From the NCBI GenBank assembly GCA_021811235.1, contig JAJZPG010000005.1, positions 1-64,000 of the forward strand: a stretch of DNA of 64,000 nucleotides. The letters run 5' to 3'. The DNA comes from Pseudomonadota bacterium (GTDB lineage Bacteria; Pseudomonadota; Gammaproteobacteria; Burkholderiales; Thiobacillaceae). Below the pieces are notes generated by a model. The model worked only from the letters and a program-made list of their open reading frames with translations. It was not told the origin of the DNA and did not search any database. Numbering within the stretch: the first letter of the stretch is position 1; every line of letters begins with the position of its first letter. A program made the translations under genes and the position numbers. Shown here one piece after another: positions 8,568 to 20,258 of the stretch.

Positions 8568-8906
8568 ATGAACCCATCCCCCGATCTCGCAGCCTTGATG
8601 CCGGAACGCGATGCCGAAGGCTATCTCATCGAGCCCGCCGACTGGAACGAGGAGGTGGCCGCCGTTCTGGCGCAGGACGAAAGCATCCGCCTCACGGACG
8701 ATCACTGGGACGCGATCCGCTTCATGCGCGAATACTACGAGGAGCACCAGATCGCCGCCGATGCACGTTACGTCATCAAGCACCTGTCCGAACGTTTTGG
8801 GCGGGATGCGCAGAAGAAGCTGTTCGAGCTTTTCCCCTACGGCTACGTGAAACAGGCCTGCAAGATCGCAGGCATGAAACGTCCGCGCGCATGGAGCACA
8901 GGCTGA
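8568..8906 (+). CDS. DsrC/TusE-family protein lacking the penultimate cysteine
   Basis: A 112-aa DsrC/TusE family member. It shows EGYLIEPADWNEEVAAVLA, LTDDHWDAIRFMREYYEEH, and the C-terminal arm LFPYGYVKQACKIAGMKRPR. DsrC carries sulfur between two C-terminal cysteines, and TusE keeps only the penultimate one for tRNA 2-thiolation relay. Here only the upstream cysteine (C98) is present, and the position of the terminal cysteine is W109 in the tail RAWSTG. It therefore is neither a canonical DsrC nor a canonical TusE and may be of the regulatory group of the family. AAGGAG lies 8 bases before the ATG. The LysR gene is divergent. Confidence 0.85.
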   Translation: MNPSPDLAALMPERDAEGYLIEPADWNEEVAAVLAQDESIRLTDDHWDAIRFMREYYEEHQIAADARYVIKHLSERFGRDAQKKLFELFPYGYVKQACKIAGMKRPRAWSTG

Positions 8907-8994
8907 ACGCCGCCTGAGTCCTGCGCGGGCAATCCCCTGACCGGTCCGGTGCAGGGAACGCCTTCTTTTCATCCAGCTGACGGATGCACGATAC

Positions 8995-9705
8995 ATGGTA
9001 CGCAAGTTGGCTTATTCGGTTTCCGAGCGCGAGCACTGGGTGTCGGCCACCGGTGGACTGCTCGGCATTTTCGCCGTCCTGTGGGTCAGCCATTTCTGGC
9101 TGGGTAGTCACGGCGGCATACTCGCCATCGCCTCGATGGGGGCGTCCGCCGTGCTGCTTTTCGCCGCCCCCCACGGCGCGTTGTCGCAGCCGTGGCCGGT
9201 GTTCGGCGGACATCTGGCGTCGGCGCTGGTCGGCGTGACCTGCGCGCGCTGGCTGGGACACGAGCCCATGCTGGCGGCGTCATTGGCGGTGGCGTTGTCG
9301 ATCGCCGCCATGTACAGCCTGCGCTGCCTGCATCCGCCGGGCGGGGCGACCGCGCTGTATGCCGTGCTGGGCGGCGAAACCGTGCATGCGCTGGGCTATG
9401 GCTATCTGCTCAGTCCGGTGCTGCTGAATGTCGTGGTGTTGCTGGGCGTGGCGGTGGCGTTCAACTATCCCTTCGTCTGGCGTCGTTATCCGCAGAGCTG
9501 GCACCGTCGTTCGCAGGCGAGCGCGGCGTCCGTCGAGGAGAGCATGATTCCGCACAGCAGTCTCGTGTATGCGCTCAGCCAGATCGACACCTTCGTCGAC
9601 GTCAGCGAGGAGGATCTGCAGCGCATCTATGCGCTGGCGCTGGGGCGGCACCCCGAGGCCCAGGCTGAACCGGTGAAGGCTCGGCCTGCCGAATCGCTGC
9701 GCTGA
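8995..9705 (+). CDS. HPP-family integral membrane protein
   Basis: A 236-aa membrane protein with about four transmembrane helices in residues 15-160 and the signature LRCLHPPGGATALYAVLGG, which defines the HPP family. The C-terminal 75 residues are soluble (SLVYALSQIDTFVDVSEEDLQRIYALAL). Plant and cyanobacterial members have been linked to nitrite transport, while the function of most bacterial members is unproven. It ends 6 bases before the convergent ferritin-like gene. Confidence 0.85.
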   Translation: MVRKLAYSVSEREHWVSATGGLLGIFAVLWVSHFWLGSHGGILAIASMGASAVLLFAAPHGALSQPWPVFGGHLASALVGVTCARWLGHEPMLAASLAVALSIAAMYSLRCLHPPGGATALYAVLGGETVHALGYGYLLSPVLLNVVVLLGVAVAFNYPFVWRRYPQSWHRRSQASAASVEESMIPHSSLVYALSQIDTFVDVSEEDLQRIYALALGRHPEAQAEPVKARPAESLR

Positions 9706-9711
9706 CAAGGC

Positions 9712-10260
9712 TCAGCACGTCAGGTCTTCCAGCAGGGTGGACAGGTCCTCGGCGTGTTCTTCCTCCATCGCCAGGATGCCCTCCAGCATGCGGCGGGTGG
9801 TAGGGTCCTTGTCGCCGATGTAGCGGATCATCTCGCCGTAGCTGTCGATCGCGATGCGTTCGGCGACCAGGTCTTCGCGGATCATGTCGACCAGATCGCT
9901 CCCTTCGACGTATTCGGCGTGCGAGCGCGTCGACATGCCGTCGGGGCTGAAATTGGGCTCGCCCTTCAACTGCACGATGCGCGCGGCGATCTGGTCGGCG
10001 TGCATCTGTTCCTCGTTGGCGTGCTGCAGGAATTCCTGCGCCACCGCGTCGGCGTGGATCCCGCTCGCCATGAAGTAATGCCGCTTGTAGCGCAGGATGC
10101 ACACCAGTTCAGTGGCAAGCGCCTCGTTCAGGAGCTTGATGACGACCGTGCGGTCGGCCTGGTAGCCTGCGGTGACGGCGCCGTCCTCGATGTGCTTGCG
10201 TGCCCGTGCCCGCAAGGTCTTGATGTCGGTGAGAAAGGGATGGGGCGCGGTCTTTGCCAT
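9712..10260 (-). CDS. Ferritin-like (bacterioferritin-type) di-iron protein
   Basis: A 182-aa four-helix ferritin-like protein. Iron-binding residues appear as LLNEALATELVCILRYKRHYFMA, QHANEEQMHADQIAARI, EDLVAERIAIDSYGEMIRYIG and GILAMEEEHAEDLSTLL, giving the E / ExxH / E / ExxH pattern of a di-iron site. No haem methionine typical of Bfr is obvious. Proteins of this kind store iron or protect DNA from peroxide. A strong AAGGAG precedes the ATG. It follows the ZIP transporter gene by 26 bases on the same strand, so metal uptake and storage are probably cotranscribed. Confidence 0.85.
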   Translation of the reverse strand: MAKTAPHPFLTDIKTLRARARKHIEDGAVTAGYQADRTVVIKLLNEALATELVCILRYKRHYFMASGIHADAVAQEFLQHANEEQMHADQIAARIVQLKGEPNFSPDGMSTRSHAEYVEGSDLVDMIREDLVAERIAIDSYGEMIRYIGDKDPTTRRMLEGILAMEEEHAEDLSTLLEDLTC

Positions 10261-10286
10261 GGCAGTCTCCTTCGTCGTGTGCACAT

Positions 10287-11204
10287 TCAGCCCAAAGCGG
10301 TATCCAGCAGCATCATCACCACGAAGCCGCCGATGACGCCCAGCGTGGCCGCCTGTTCGTGACCCTTGCGGTGGGTCTCGGGAATGATCTCGTGCGATAC
10401 CACCCAGATCATCGCGCCGGCGGCGAAGCCGAGGCCGGCCGGATAGAGCGGGGCGAAACCGGAAGTCAGCGCGACGCCGACGATGGCGCCGAGCGGTTCG
10501 GCCAGACCGGTCAGTGCGGCTGCGCCGGCCGCCTGCCACGGGGCATAGGCGATGGTGCGCAGCGCGACCGCAACCACAAGGCCTTCCGGAATGTCCTGGA
10601 TGGCGATCGCGGTGGCCAGCGGAATGCCCACCGACGTGTCGCCACCGGAAAAGCCGACGCCGATCGCCATGCCCTCGGGAAAATTGTGCAGTGCGATCGC
10701 GAACACCATCAGCCATACCCGGCGCAGCTTCACCCATTCGGGCCCATGCCTGCCGGCACCGGGATGTTCGTGCGGGACGACCTTGTCGGCCAGCAGCAGG
10801 AACAGCGCCCCTGCCACCAGACCGGTGGCGACCAGCAGCGCGCCGGCCGGCCGATTGCCGAGAATGTCGGCACCGGCGCTGACGCCGGGCAGGATCAGCG
10901 AGAAACACGACGCGGCCGCCATCACCCCGGCGCCGAATCCCAGCATCACGTCCTCCCAGCGCGGCGCAATCCGGCGGATGAACAGCGCCGGCAAGGCGCC
11001 GAGCGCGGTGGCAAGCGCGGCCACCGTGGCGCCGGCGAGCGCCTGCCCCATCGGCGTGTCGAGGCGTGTTCCGCCCTGGGCCAGCGCAGCCCAGACCAGG
11101 GCGCCCAGCAGGACGAGCGCAAGACCGCCGCTGCCGGCCTTGAGGGGGGCGGCGTGGCGAGGGTCGCGCAGGTAGGCCTGCAGGGTGCGCGTGGCAGTGC
11201 TCAT
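10287..11204 (-). CDS. ZIP-family divalent metal transporter
   Basis: A 305-aa inner-membrane transporter with about eight hydrophobic segments. The ZIP metal-site motifs are clear: HNFPEGMAIGVGF, QDIPEGLVVAVAL and SHEIIPETHRKGH. A histidine-containing loop (VVPHEHPGAGRHG) lies between helices 3 and 4. ZIP proteins import Zn, Fe or Mn; the metal cannot be read here, but the following ferritin-like gene favours iron. The gene starts 9 bases after the small ORF 11214-11399. Confidence 0.88.
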   Translation of the reverse strand: MSTATRTLQAYLRDPRHAAPLKAGSGGLALVLLGALVWAALAQGGTRLDTPMGQALAGATVAALATALGALPALFIRRIAPRWEDVMLGFGAGVMAAASCFSLILPGVSAGADILGNRPAGALLVATGLVAGALFLLLADKVVPHEHPGAGRHGPEWVKLRRVWLMVFAIALHNFPEGMAIGVGFSGGDTSVGIPLATAIAIQDIPEGLVVAVALRTIAYAPWQAAGAAALTGLAEPLGAIVGVALTSGFAPLYPAGLGFAAGAMIWVVSHEIIPETHRKGHEQAATLGVIGGFVVMMLLDTALG

Positions 11205-11213
11205 GGATTCACT

Positions 11214-11399
11214 CTAGCCAATCCCCAGTGCCTCGTCGTCGTCCACTGCAGCGACGCCGCCGACACCGAGGCCGATCATGGCGAGCGCGCGCAGCAGCGC
11301 GCGGCGCACCGGATGCGCCGGAGCGGGATAAACCGGGGCGCGGGGACGGGTGTCGCGGCGGTATTCGTCGTAGGTGCTGATCATGCTCATGGCGATCAT
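11214..11399 (-). CDS. Small hypothetical protein upstream of ZIP transporter
   Basis: A 61-aa ORF with AGGAGAACACC directly before its ATG and a stop 9 bases before the ZIP gene. The N-terminal part is polar (STYDEYRRDTRPRAP), followed by a basic stretch and a short hydrophobic segment LAMIGLGVGGVAAV with an acidic tail. It could be a small membrane-associated or leader peptide. I do not recognise a family. The ribosome site and the tight spacing are the main support. Confidence 0.5.
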   Translation of the reverse strand: MIAMSMISTYDEYRRDTRPRAPVYPAPAHPVRRALLRALAMIGLGVGGVAAVDDDEALGIG

Positions 11400-11552
11400 G
11401 GTGTTCTCCTGTCGATGTGCCGCCACTGCGGCATGACTGTATTTGAGCCTGCACACGGGCATTTATCCAATGAATTGTCTAGAACGTTCTCATTGACCAA
11501 ATAGAATGTATGGCGTGCCAGGCGCCTGCGCAGAATGCGTGTGCCGATCCGC

Positions 11553-11588
11553 AAAAAAGCGGCGCTTCGGAAGGTTCCGAAGTGCCGC
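11553..11588 (-). terminator. Rho-independent terminator after katG
   Basis: Read on the reverse strand, a 14-bp stem (11559-11572 with 11575-11588, one G-T pair, two-base loop) is followed by six T's (11553-11558). It lies 58 bases beyond the katG stop. Confidence 0.85.
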
Positions 11589-11599
11589 CCTTGTTCCTG

Positions 11600-11637
11600 C
11601 ACGGCCCCGTCAGGCCCGGGGCACCGACGGGGCCGTG
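11600..11637. terminator. 12-bp GC hairpin directly after katG
   Basis: CACGGCCCCGTC (11600-11611) pairs perfectly with GACGGGGCCGTG (11626-11637) around a 14-base loop. It sits 8 bases after the katG stop and ahead of the T-tailed hairpin, so the two may act in series. Confidence 0.5.
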
Positions 11638-11645
11638 TGTACCGC

Positions 11646-13838
<2,193 letters not shown>

Positions 13839-13952
13839 CTACTCCTTATCGACGATCGATTCCAGGGCGGTGACTCCATTTAAGGCCATGGATGGAAATT
13901 TGTCCTATGAATATCCTAGAATGAATTCATTGAAGAAATCGAACGGTGACGC

Positions 13953-14858
13953 ATGACGCTCCAGGAACTGAAATACCTCGTCGCGCTGGCCGACCACGGC
14001 CACTTCGGGCGCGCGGCAGAAGCCTGCTTCATCACGCAGTCGACGCTGTCGACGCAGATCAAGAAGCTGGAGGACTTCCTCGGCGTCATCCTGTTCGACC
14101 GCAGCCTCAAGCGCGTCACGCCGACCCCAATTGGGAAGGAAATCCTGGCGGCTGCGCGCAACATCGTCGAGGAGTCCGAGCGCATCCGCGAACTGGCCAG
14201 GCACGCGCAGGACCCCATGGCGCGCACCCTCCACCTCGGCGTCATACCCACCCTGGGGCCCTACTATCTTCCGCAAGCACTGACCCTGGTGCACAGGAAG
14301 CATCCCGGTCTGCGCCTCCTGTTGCGCGAGGAAATGACGCCGCAGATCCTGGAGCATCTGCTCGACGGCAAGCTCGACGCCGGCCTGCTGGCGCTGCCGG
14401 TATCGGACGACACCCTGCGCGTCGAGCCCCTGTTCTACGAGCCCTTCTATGCAGCGCTGCCCGCAGGTCATGAACTGGCCAGGCGCGCCGAACTGAAGGT
14501 GGCGGACATCATGAAAGAGAAGCTGCTGCTGCTCGACGAGGGGCATTGCCTGCGCGATCAGGCGCTCGACGTCTGCGGCGCAGGTTCGTCGGGGCGTGAG
14601 GAGGTGCGTGCCACCAGCCTGGAAACCCTGCGCCAGATGGTCGGCATGGGGCTGGGCGTGACCTTGCTGCCCGCACTGTCGGTCGACGCCGCACCGCGCG
14701 TCAGCAAAAAAGCGGTGGAAGTGAGGCCGTTCAAATCCCCGCCGCCGGGGCGTACCATCGGCCTGGCATGGCGCAAGCGCGCGCCGTTTCCCGAAACGTT
14801 CGAGCGGCTGGCCGCCACCCTCAAGGCCGGCCTGCCCGCAGAGGTGGAGCCGGTCTGA
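13953..14858 (+). CDS. oxyR: Hydrogen-peroxide-sensing regulator OxyR
   Basis: A 301-aa LysR-type activator. The HTH is at residues 17-40 (FGRAAEACFITQSTLSTQIKKLE). The redox cysteines fall at C199 and C208 in LLDEGHCLRDQALDVC, identical in number and spacing to E. coli OxyR, which forms a disulfide between them on oxidation. Divergence from katG supports the role. No convincing four-part ATAG-N7-CTAT site could be read in the 120-bp spacer. Its stop overlaps the start of the DUF202 gene (TGATG). Confidence 0.95.
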   Translation: MTLQELKYLVALADHGHFGRAAEACFITQSTLSTQIKKLEDFLGVILFDRSLKRVTPTPIGKEILAAARNIVEESERIRELARHAQDPMARTLHLGVIPTLGPYYLPQALTLVHRKHPGLRLLLREEMTPQILEHLLDGKLDAGLLALPVSDDTLRVEPLFYEPFYAALPAGHELARRAELKVADIMKEKLLLLDEGHCLRDQALDVCGAGSSGREEVRATSLETLRQMVGMGLGVTLLPALSVDAAPRVSKKAVEVRPFKSPPPGRTIGLAWRKRAPFPETFERLAATLKAGLPAEVEPV

Positions 14859-15223
14859 TGTCCGACCTCAACGACCCGCGCGTCTTCTTCGCCGCCGAGC
14901 GCACGCTGATGGCGTGGAACCGCACTGGCCTCGCCCTCATGGCCTTCGGCTTCGTGCTCGAACGCTTCGGCTTGTTCCTGCACATGTTGCGCGGAACGCC
15001 GGATACCGCCGGTCGCGACTTCTCGTTCTGGATCGGTGTCGCCTTCATCGTGCTGGCACTGATGGTGATGAGTTTTTCCATCGTGCAGTTCCGGCGCGTG
15101 CTGAAGACGCTCAAGCCCGTCGAAATCCCTGCACGCTACTCCACCTGGTCGGGCGTGGCGATGAACCTGTCGGTGGTGGTGCTCGGCGTCGCGCTGCTGG
15201 CCTACCTGTTTTCCGAATTCTGA
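14858..15223 (+). CDS. DUF202 (YidH-type) small membrane protein
   Basis: A 121-aa protein with three hydrophobic segments (about 27-45, 57-78, 98-117) and the DUF202 opening FFAAERTLMAWNRTGLALMAFGFVLERF. Family members are inner-membrane proteins of unknown function. The ATG overlaps the oxyR stop, so it is cotranscribed with oxyR and might be linked to stress, but that is association only. Confidence 0.85.
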   Translation: MSDLNDPRVFFAAERTLMAWNRTGLALMAFGFVLERFGLFLHMLRGTPDTAGRDFSFWIGVAFIVLALMVMSFSIVQFRRVLKTLKPVEIPARYSTWSGVAMNLSVVVLGVALLAYLFSEF

Positions 15224-15235
15224 GTCCGCGCGGCG

Positions 15236-16171
15236 TCAGGGCGGGGTGACGGCTGCCCGGATGCCGGGCAGGCGGGCGAAGCTGTCCCGCCTCACGGTGT
15301 CGATGAAGTCGGCCACGAAGGCGCGCGCGGCATCGGCTGCGCGCACCGCGGCATACAGCTCGGCCCACAGCCCGTGCCTGCCGATGCTGCGGGCGACGAC
15401 GTAGCCGCGTTCGAGGTAGGGCGCGACCGCCCACGCCGGCAGCGCGGCGAGGCCGCGGCGGCTGGCGACGAGCTGCAGGATGGCCACCGTCAGCTGCGCC
15501 TCGCGGCGCGGCGGTTTGATCCCCGCGGGGGCGAGCACGCGCCGGACCAGGTCGAGGCGGTCCTCCGGCACCGGGTAGGTGATCAGCGTCTGGTCGGCAA
15601 AGTCGGCCGGCGCCAGCCATTTTTTCGCAGCGAGCGGATGACCCGGCGGCAGCAGCGCCAGCATCTCGAATCCGAACAGCGGTGCATGCACGACGCCGGC
15701 GCGCGAACCGGCCTCGGAGGTGATGACGAGGTCGGCGCGACCGTCCAGCAGCAGTCCCACCGGGTCGGCCTGAAAGCCGCCCAGCAGATCGAGTTCCACC
15801 CCCGGCCACACGTCGCGATAGCTGTCCATCGCCGGCATCAGCCAGTCGTAGCAGGTGTGGCACTCCACCGCGATGCGCAGTTCGCCGGCGTCGCCGTCCT
15901 TCAGCTTGGCCAGATCGCGCAGCGCGGCGTCGACCTGCGGCAACGCGGCGTGCGCCAGCGCCAGCAGGCGCCGCCCGGCGGCGGTGAGGCCGAGCGGGCG
16001 CGCGGCACGCTCGACCAGCGGCAGCCCCAGCGCATCCTCCAGCGCCTTCAGTTGATGCGACACCGCCGACTGCGTGAGGTGCAGGCGTTCCGCCGCGGCG
16101 GTCAGTCCGCCGGCTTCCGCCACCGCCTGCAGTAGCCGCAGGTGGCGCAGTTCGATATGAGTGTTGTTCAT
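15236..16171 (-). CDS. metR: LysR-family regulator MetR
   Basis: A 311-aa LysR protein opening MNNTHIELRHLRLLQAVAEAG, with HTH LTAAAERLHLTQSAVSHQLKALED. The effector domain has AVECHTCYDWLMPAMDSYRDVWPGVELDL, which strongly resembles MetR of E. coli. MetR uses homocysteine to activate metE. The gene is divergent from metE with a TGAG-N5-TTCG element between them. It converges on the DUF202 gene with 12 bases between stops. Confidence 0.92.
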   Translation of the reverse strand: MNNTHIELRHLRLLQAVAEAGGLTAAAERLHLTQSAVSHQLKALEDALGLPLVERAARPLGLTAAGRRLLALAHAALPQVDAALRDLAKLKDGDAGELRIAVECHTCYDWLMPAMDSYRDVWPGVELDLLGGFQADPVGLLLDGRADLVITSEAGSRAGVVHAPLFGFEMLALLPPGHPLAAKKWLAPADFADQTLITYPVPEDRLDLVRRVLAPAGIKPPRREAQLTVAILQLVASRRGLAALPAWAVAPYLERGYVVARSIGRHGLWAELYAAVRAADAARAFVADFIDTVRRDSFARLPGIRAAVTPP

Positions 16172-16179
16172 GTAAACAA

Positions 16180-16192
16180 TGAGAAATATTCG
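16180..16192. promoter_or_regulatory. Candidate MetR site
   Basis: TGAGAAATATTCG matches the MetR consensus TGAA-N5-TTCA at six of eight fixed bases. It lies in the 79-bp metR/metE spacer, 59 bases before metE. Confidence 0.5.
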
Positions 16193-16250
16193 TTTGTCTC
16201 ATGTTATCCCCGCCGGCATCATGCGTCCATCTTCACTGGAGGCATACGAC

Positions 16251-18557
16251 ATGGCACTGGCACACATCCTGGGGGTTCCGCGCATCGGCCCGAACCGCGA
16301 ACTGAAATTTGCGCAGGAAGCCTGCTGGCGCGGGGAGATCGACGAGGCCGCGCTGCAGGCCGTGGGAAGCGGCATCCGCCAGGCCAACTGGCAACGGCAG
16401 CACGCCGCGGGACTGGCCTTCGTGACGGTGGGCGATTTCGCGTTCTACGACCAGATGCTGAACCATGTTGCGCTGCTGGGTTGCGCGCCGGCACGCTTCG
16501 GTTTCGGCGCGACCGTCGGCCTGCGGGAATACTTCGAGCTGGCGCGCGGCAACGCCGCCTGCCACGCGATGGAAATGACCAAGTGGTTCGATACCAACTA
16601 CCACTACCTGGTGCCCGAGCTCCGGCCCGACACCGGCTTCTCGCTGGGCACGGACTGGCTGTTCGACGAAGTGACCGAGGCCCAGACCGCGGGGTTCGTG
16701 CCCAAGCCGGTGCTGATCGGTCCGCTCAGTTTCCTCTGGCTGGCCAAGGAAAAGACCGCCGGCTTCGACCGCCTCGACCTGCTCGACCGGCTGCTGCCGG
16801 TCTATGCGCAGATTCTGGCGCGGCTGAAGGCGCAGGGCGTCGAGTGGGTGCAGATCGACGAGCCAATTCTCGCGCTCGATCTGCCGGCGCCGTGGCGTGC
16901 CGCGTTCGAGCGCGCCTATCACCATCTGAACGCGGCGGGCCTGAAGCTTTTGCTCGCCAGCTACTTCGGGCCGCTGCGCGAGAATCTGCTGGTGGCGCTG
17001 AAACTGCCGGTGGCCGGCGTGCACGTCGATTGCGTGCGCGGCGGCGACGAACTGGCGCAGGTGGTCGACTGGTTGCCCGCCACCAAGGTGCTGTCGGCGG
17101 GCGTGATCGACGGCCGCAACATCTGGAAGACCGACCTGGCCGCCGTGCTCGACCGCTTCGAGGGCCTGCATCGGCGCCTCGGCGACCGGCTGTGGCTCGC
17201 GCCCTCGTGTTCGCTGCTGCATGTGCCGGTGAGCCTGGCGAGCGAAACCCGGCTCGACCCGGAACTCCGCACCTGGCTGGCGTTCGCCGACGAAAAGATC
17301 GTGGCGCTCGCCACGCTGAAAACCGCATTCAACGCAGGCCGCCATGCCGTGGCGCGCGAGCTGGCCGACAATGCGCAGGCGCTGGCATCGCGGCGCGCCT
17401 CGCCGCGGGTGCACGACGCGGCGGTCGGCGCGCGCGTGGCTGCGCTCACGCCCGCGCACGACGTGCGCAACAGCCCGTTCGCGGTTCGCCAGGCGGCGCA
17501 GCGCGCGCGTTTCCGGCTGCCCGCCTTTCCGACCACGACGATCGGTTCGTTTCCGCAGACGGCGGAAATCCGCAGCGCGCGCGCGCGCTACCGGAAGGAC
17601 CAGCTCAGCGAGGCGGGCTACGCCGCCGCCATGCAGCGCGAGATCGCCCACGCCGTTGCGCGCCAGGAAGCGCTGGGCCTCGACGTGCTGGTGCATGGCG
17701 AAGCCGAGCGCAACGACATGGTCGAATACTTCGGCGAGCAGCTGGCCGGCTTCGCGTTCTCGCAGACCGGCTGGGTGCAGTCCTACGGCAGCCGCTGCGT
17801 GAAGCCGCCGATCATCTACGGTGACGTATCGCGCCCGCACCCGATGACCGTGGGCTGGACGGTCTATGCGCAGTCGCTGACCGCCCGGCCGATGAAGGGC
17901 ATGCTGACCGGGCCGGTGACGATGCTGCAATGGTCGTTCGTGCGCGACGATCAGCCGCGCGCGGCCACCGCCCTGCAGATCGCGCTGGCGATCCGCGACG
18001 AGGTGGCCGACCTCGAGGCCGCCGGCATCGGCATCATCCAGATCGACGAGCCGGCCTACCGCGAAGGACTGCCGCTCAGGAGGGCGGACTGGCCGGCCTA
18101 CCTCGACTGGGCGAGCCGGGCGTTCCGCATCAGCGCGTCCGGCGTCGACGATGCGACGCAGATCCATACCCACATGTGCTATTCGGAATTCAACGACATC
18201 CTGCCCGCGATCGCCGCGATGGACGCCGACGTCATCACCATCGAGACCAGCCGCTCGGACATGGAGCTGCTGCGCGGCTTCGGCGATTTCAGCTACCCAA
18301 ACGAGATCGGCCCCGGCGTCTACGACATCCACAGTCCGCGCGTGCCGTCCACCGCGGAGATGACGCGGTTGCTGGACAAGGCGGTCGAGGTGATCGCGCC
18401 GGAAAAGCTCTGGGTCAATCCCGACTGCGGCCTGAAAACGCGCGGCTGGCCCGAGACCGAGGCGGCGCTGTCGAACATGGTGGAGGCGGCGCAGCGCTTG
18501 CGGCAGCAGCATGGCGACCGCGCGGCGGCCGGGGCGGAGTCGGGCGTGCTCGCCTGA
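16251..18557 (+). CDS. metE: Cobalamin-independent methionine synthase MetE
   Basis: Transfers the methyl group of 5-methyltetrahydropteroyl-triglutamate to homocysteine without B12. At 768 aa it is the normal length. The N-terminal barrel includes [22 protein letters not shown]. The catalytic C-terminal barrel has [30 protein letters not shown] and [16 protein letters not shown]. Zinc ligands are in [13 protein letters not shown] (His, Cys) and [11 protein letters not shown] (Cys). The start is set by TGGAGG 9 bases upstream. The short spacer leaves no room for a cobalamin riboswitch, so MetR is the likely control. Confidence 0.97.
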   Translation: MALAHILGVPRIGPNRELKFAQEACWRGEIDEAALQAVGSGIRQANWQRQHAAGLAFVTVGDFAFYDQMLNHVALLGCAPARFGFGATVGLREYFELARGNAACHAMEMTKWFDTNYHYLVPELRPDTGFSLGTDWLFDEVTEAQTAGFVPKPVLIGPLSFLWLAKEKTAGFDRLDLLDRLLPVYAQILARLKAQGVEWVQIDEPILALDLPAPWRAAFERAYHHLNAAGLKLLLASYFGPLRENLLVALKLPVAGVHVDCVRGGDELAQVVDWLPATKVLSAGVIDGRNIWKTDLAAVLDRFEGLHRRLGDRLWLAPSCSLLHVPVSLASETRLDPELRTWLAFADEKIVALATLKTAFNAGRHAVARELADNAQALASRRASPRVHDAAVGARVAALTPAHDVRNSPFAVRQAAQRARFRLPAFPTTTIGSFPQTAEIRSARARYRKDQLSEAGYAAAMQREIAHAVARQEALGLDVLVHGEAERNDMVEYFGEQLAGFAFSQTGWVQSYGSRCVKPPIIYGDVSRPHPMTVGWTVYAQSLTARPMKGMLTGPVTMLQWSFVRDDQPRAATALQIALAIRDEVADLEAAGIGIIQIDEPAYREGLPLRRADWPAYLDWASRAFRISASGVDDATQIHTHMCYSEFNDILPAIAAMDADVITIETSRSDMELLRGFGDFSYPNEIGPGVYDIHSPRVPSTAEMTRLLDKAVEVIAPEKLWVNPDCGLKTRGWPETEAALSNMVEAAQRLRQQHGDRAAAGAESGVLA

Positions 18558-18579
18558 ATCCCCCCGTCGCCGGGAGCGC

Positions 18580-19806
18580 CTAATCGCGCTTTTCCGGCCG
18601 CCGGTTCGCGTTCTCGGGGCGCCAGCCGTCGGTCAGGGTGTGCATGAAGGCGACGATGTCGTCGACCTCCTGCTCGCTCAGCTTGAGGTTGCCGAGTTCG
18701 TCGCGGTTGACGTTCTCCGCCACCTCGGCCGCAGGCCAGCAGCCCTTCTTGATCGCCTCGTCCTCCGCCAGGAATTCTTGCGGGCAGACCGGCTTGGTAT
18801 CGCGCGTGTTGTAGAAGTCGACCACGCCCTTCAACGTCATGAAGTAGCCGTTGTGCATGTACGGCGCCGTCAGCGCGATGTTGCGCAGCGTCGGGACCTT
18901 GAACTTGCCATCCTCGGCCGGTGAATTGACGAATGCCCCCAGCCCCCTGTCGACAAACTTCCGGCCATCCGGGTTGTGCTGCTTCTTCATCCCGTAGAAG
19001 CGATTGTGCGGATTCTTCGGTACACCCAGGTTGTCGTAGGTGAAGTCGGTGAACAGCGGCGGCGTGCCATCCGCGGCCGGGCGGCTGGCGTGGCAGGCGG
19101 CGCAGTTGCCCTTGTCCTCGCGCTCGAACAACGCCAGGCCACGCAGCTCCTGGCCGGTCAGCTTCGCCTTGCCGGCCAGATAGGCGTCGTACTTGGAGGT
19201 GAACGTGTTGAATGCCCGGGTGCGCTCGAAGGCGGCAATGGCATCGGCGATCCTGTCGTAGGCGGCATCGGTGTCGCTGAACGCGTTCGCGCCATAGACA
19301 CGTTTGAACAAGGGTGCGTAGTCGGCCGCACGGACCTTGTCCACCACTTGCTGCCTGCTCGTGTTGGCCATTTCCAGCGGGTTCAGGAAGGGCCCCTTGG
19401 CCTGCTCCTCCAGCGTGGCGGCGCGGCCGTCCAGGAATTGGCCCCCCTCATACAGCCCTTCCTTCTCGTTGAAACGCAAGGCGGGGCTGAAGGCCATGTA
19501 CATCACGGTCGGCGTGTTGCGGCTGCCGAACAGCTTGGGGTTCACGCCCTGGGACGTGGGGGTCCACTGATCCGGGTCGGTGGAGGCGAAGTTCGCATCG
19601 TGGCAGCTGGCGCAGGACTGGCCGGCCGGCTCGGACAGGCGGGCGTCATGGAACAGGGCGCGGCCCAGGCGTTCCTTGGGGCTCGCGAAGCGGGCAATCG
19701 CGTTTTCCTCCGCCTCGGGATTGACGAAGAGGTCGCCCTGCCCCACGGCCACGGCGCTGGCGAGCGCAGCGGCGAGAGACGAAAAATAGAGTGGTTTGAG
19801 TGTCAT
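18580..19806 (-). CDS. Di-haem cytochrome c peroxidase / MauG-family protein
   Basis: A 408-aa periplasmic c-type di-haem protein with a signal peptide (about 1-21) and two haem sites: CASCH at C65-C68-H69 and CAACH at about residue 230. It has [58 protein letters not shown], and a C-terminal [35 protein letters not shown]. Family members reduce hydrogen peroxide with cytochrome c, or act as MauG-type modifying enzymes. The Cys-containing insert KPVCPQEFL...KKGCWPA is a local feature. The gene stands alone. Confidence 0.88.
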   Translation of the reverse strand: MTLKPLYFSSLAAALASAVAVGQGDLFVNPEAEENAIARFASPKERLGRALFHDARLSEPAGQSCASCHDANFASTDPDQWTPTSQGVNPKLFGSRNTPTVMYMAFSPALRFNEKEGLYEGGQFLDGRAATLEEQAKGPFLNPLEMANTSRQQVVDKVRAADYAPLFKRVYGANAFSDTDAAYDRIADAIAAFERTRAFNTFTSKYDAYLAGKAKLTGQELRGLALFEREDKGNCAACHASRPAADGTPPLFTDFTYDNLGVPKNPHNRFYGMKKQHNPDGRKFVDRGLGAFVNSPAEDGKFKVPTLRNIALTAPYMHNGYFMTLKGVVDFYNTRDTKPVCPQEFLAEDEAIKKGCWPAAEVAENVNRDELGNLKLSEQEVDDIVAFMHTLTDGWRPENANRRPEKRD

Positions 19807-20258
19807 GTCCGATTCCCTTTCATGCGCAGATCGCGTTCACGTTCGCCCCCTCCCGCACGATCGGCGGCGGCAGGCAAACAGAAGCAGCGTGGCTGGGATC
19901 GCTTCGAACTGCGATATTGCCTGGCGCGTTCGGAACGAATGTCCGGAAAGCGCCAGCCGCAAATCGAATGAAGACCTGGCTAGGCGTTGTCAACTTTTGT
20001 TGGGATGCAGTGTAGGGAAGGGATGTGACGCCATCATTAAGATAATGATATCGGTTTACGGGCTGTGGGCGCGGGGCATGTGAGGCCTGGCGCTGGACCG
20101 GGATGCCGCCCTCGGTGCACATCCCGATGTGGCGGGCTGACAGGGGGGGCGGTCGCGCCAGGCATGAAAAAGCCCCGCTGGCTTGCGCCAGCGGGGCCTG
20201 ATCTCCCGCCGTCGAAGCTACCGACGGCGGGCAGGAGCCCTGGTCAGGGCTGCCTCAT
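19807..20258. other. Intergenic region, peroxidase promoter side and PhoX-like terminators
   Basis: A 452-bp stretch without a convincing gene. The left part should hold the promoter of the reverse-strand peroxidase. The right part holds two hairpins: 20172-20182 with 20187-20197 (11 bp, followed on the reverse strand by five T's, a good terminator for the PhoX-like gene) and 20205-20214 with 20222-20231 (10 bp). A short ORF in 20065-20274 has no support. Confidence 0.6.
20172..20197 (-). terminator. Terminator after PhoX-like gene
   Basis: GCCCCGCTGGC and GCCAGCGGGGC form a perfect 11-bp stem with a four-base loop. On the reverse strand TTTTT follows. A second 10-bp hairpin at 20205-20231 lies between it and the stop codon. 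Confidence 0.8.

Noticed and set aside
16172-16250. Cobalamin riboswitch before metE
   Set aside because: The spacer is only 79 bases and has no B12-box-like sequence.
16233-18512. A 759-codon reverse-strand frame opposite metE
   Set aside because: High GC creates long open frames in the antisense phase. The forward frame is a full MetE with all motifs; the antisense product is His/Arg/Gln-rich with no recognisable domain.
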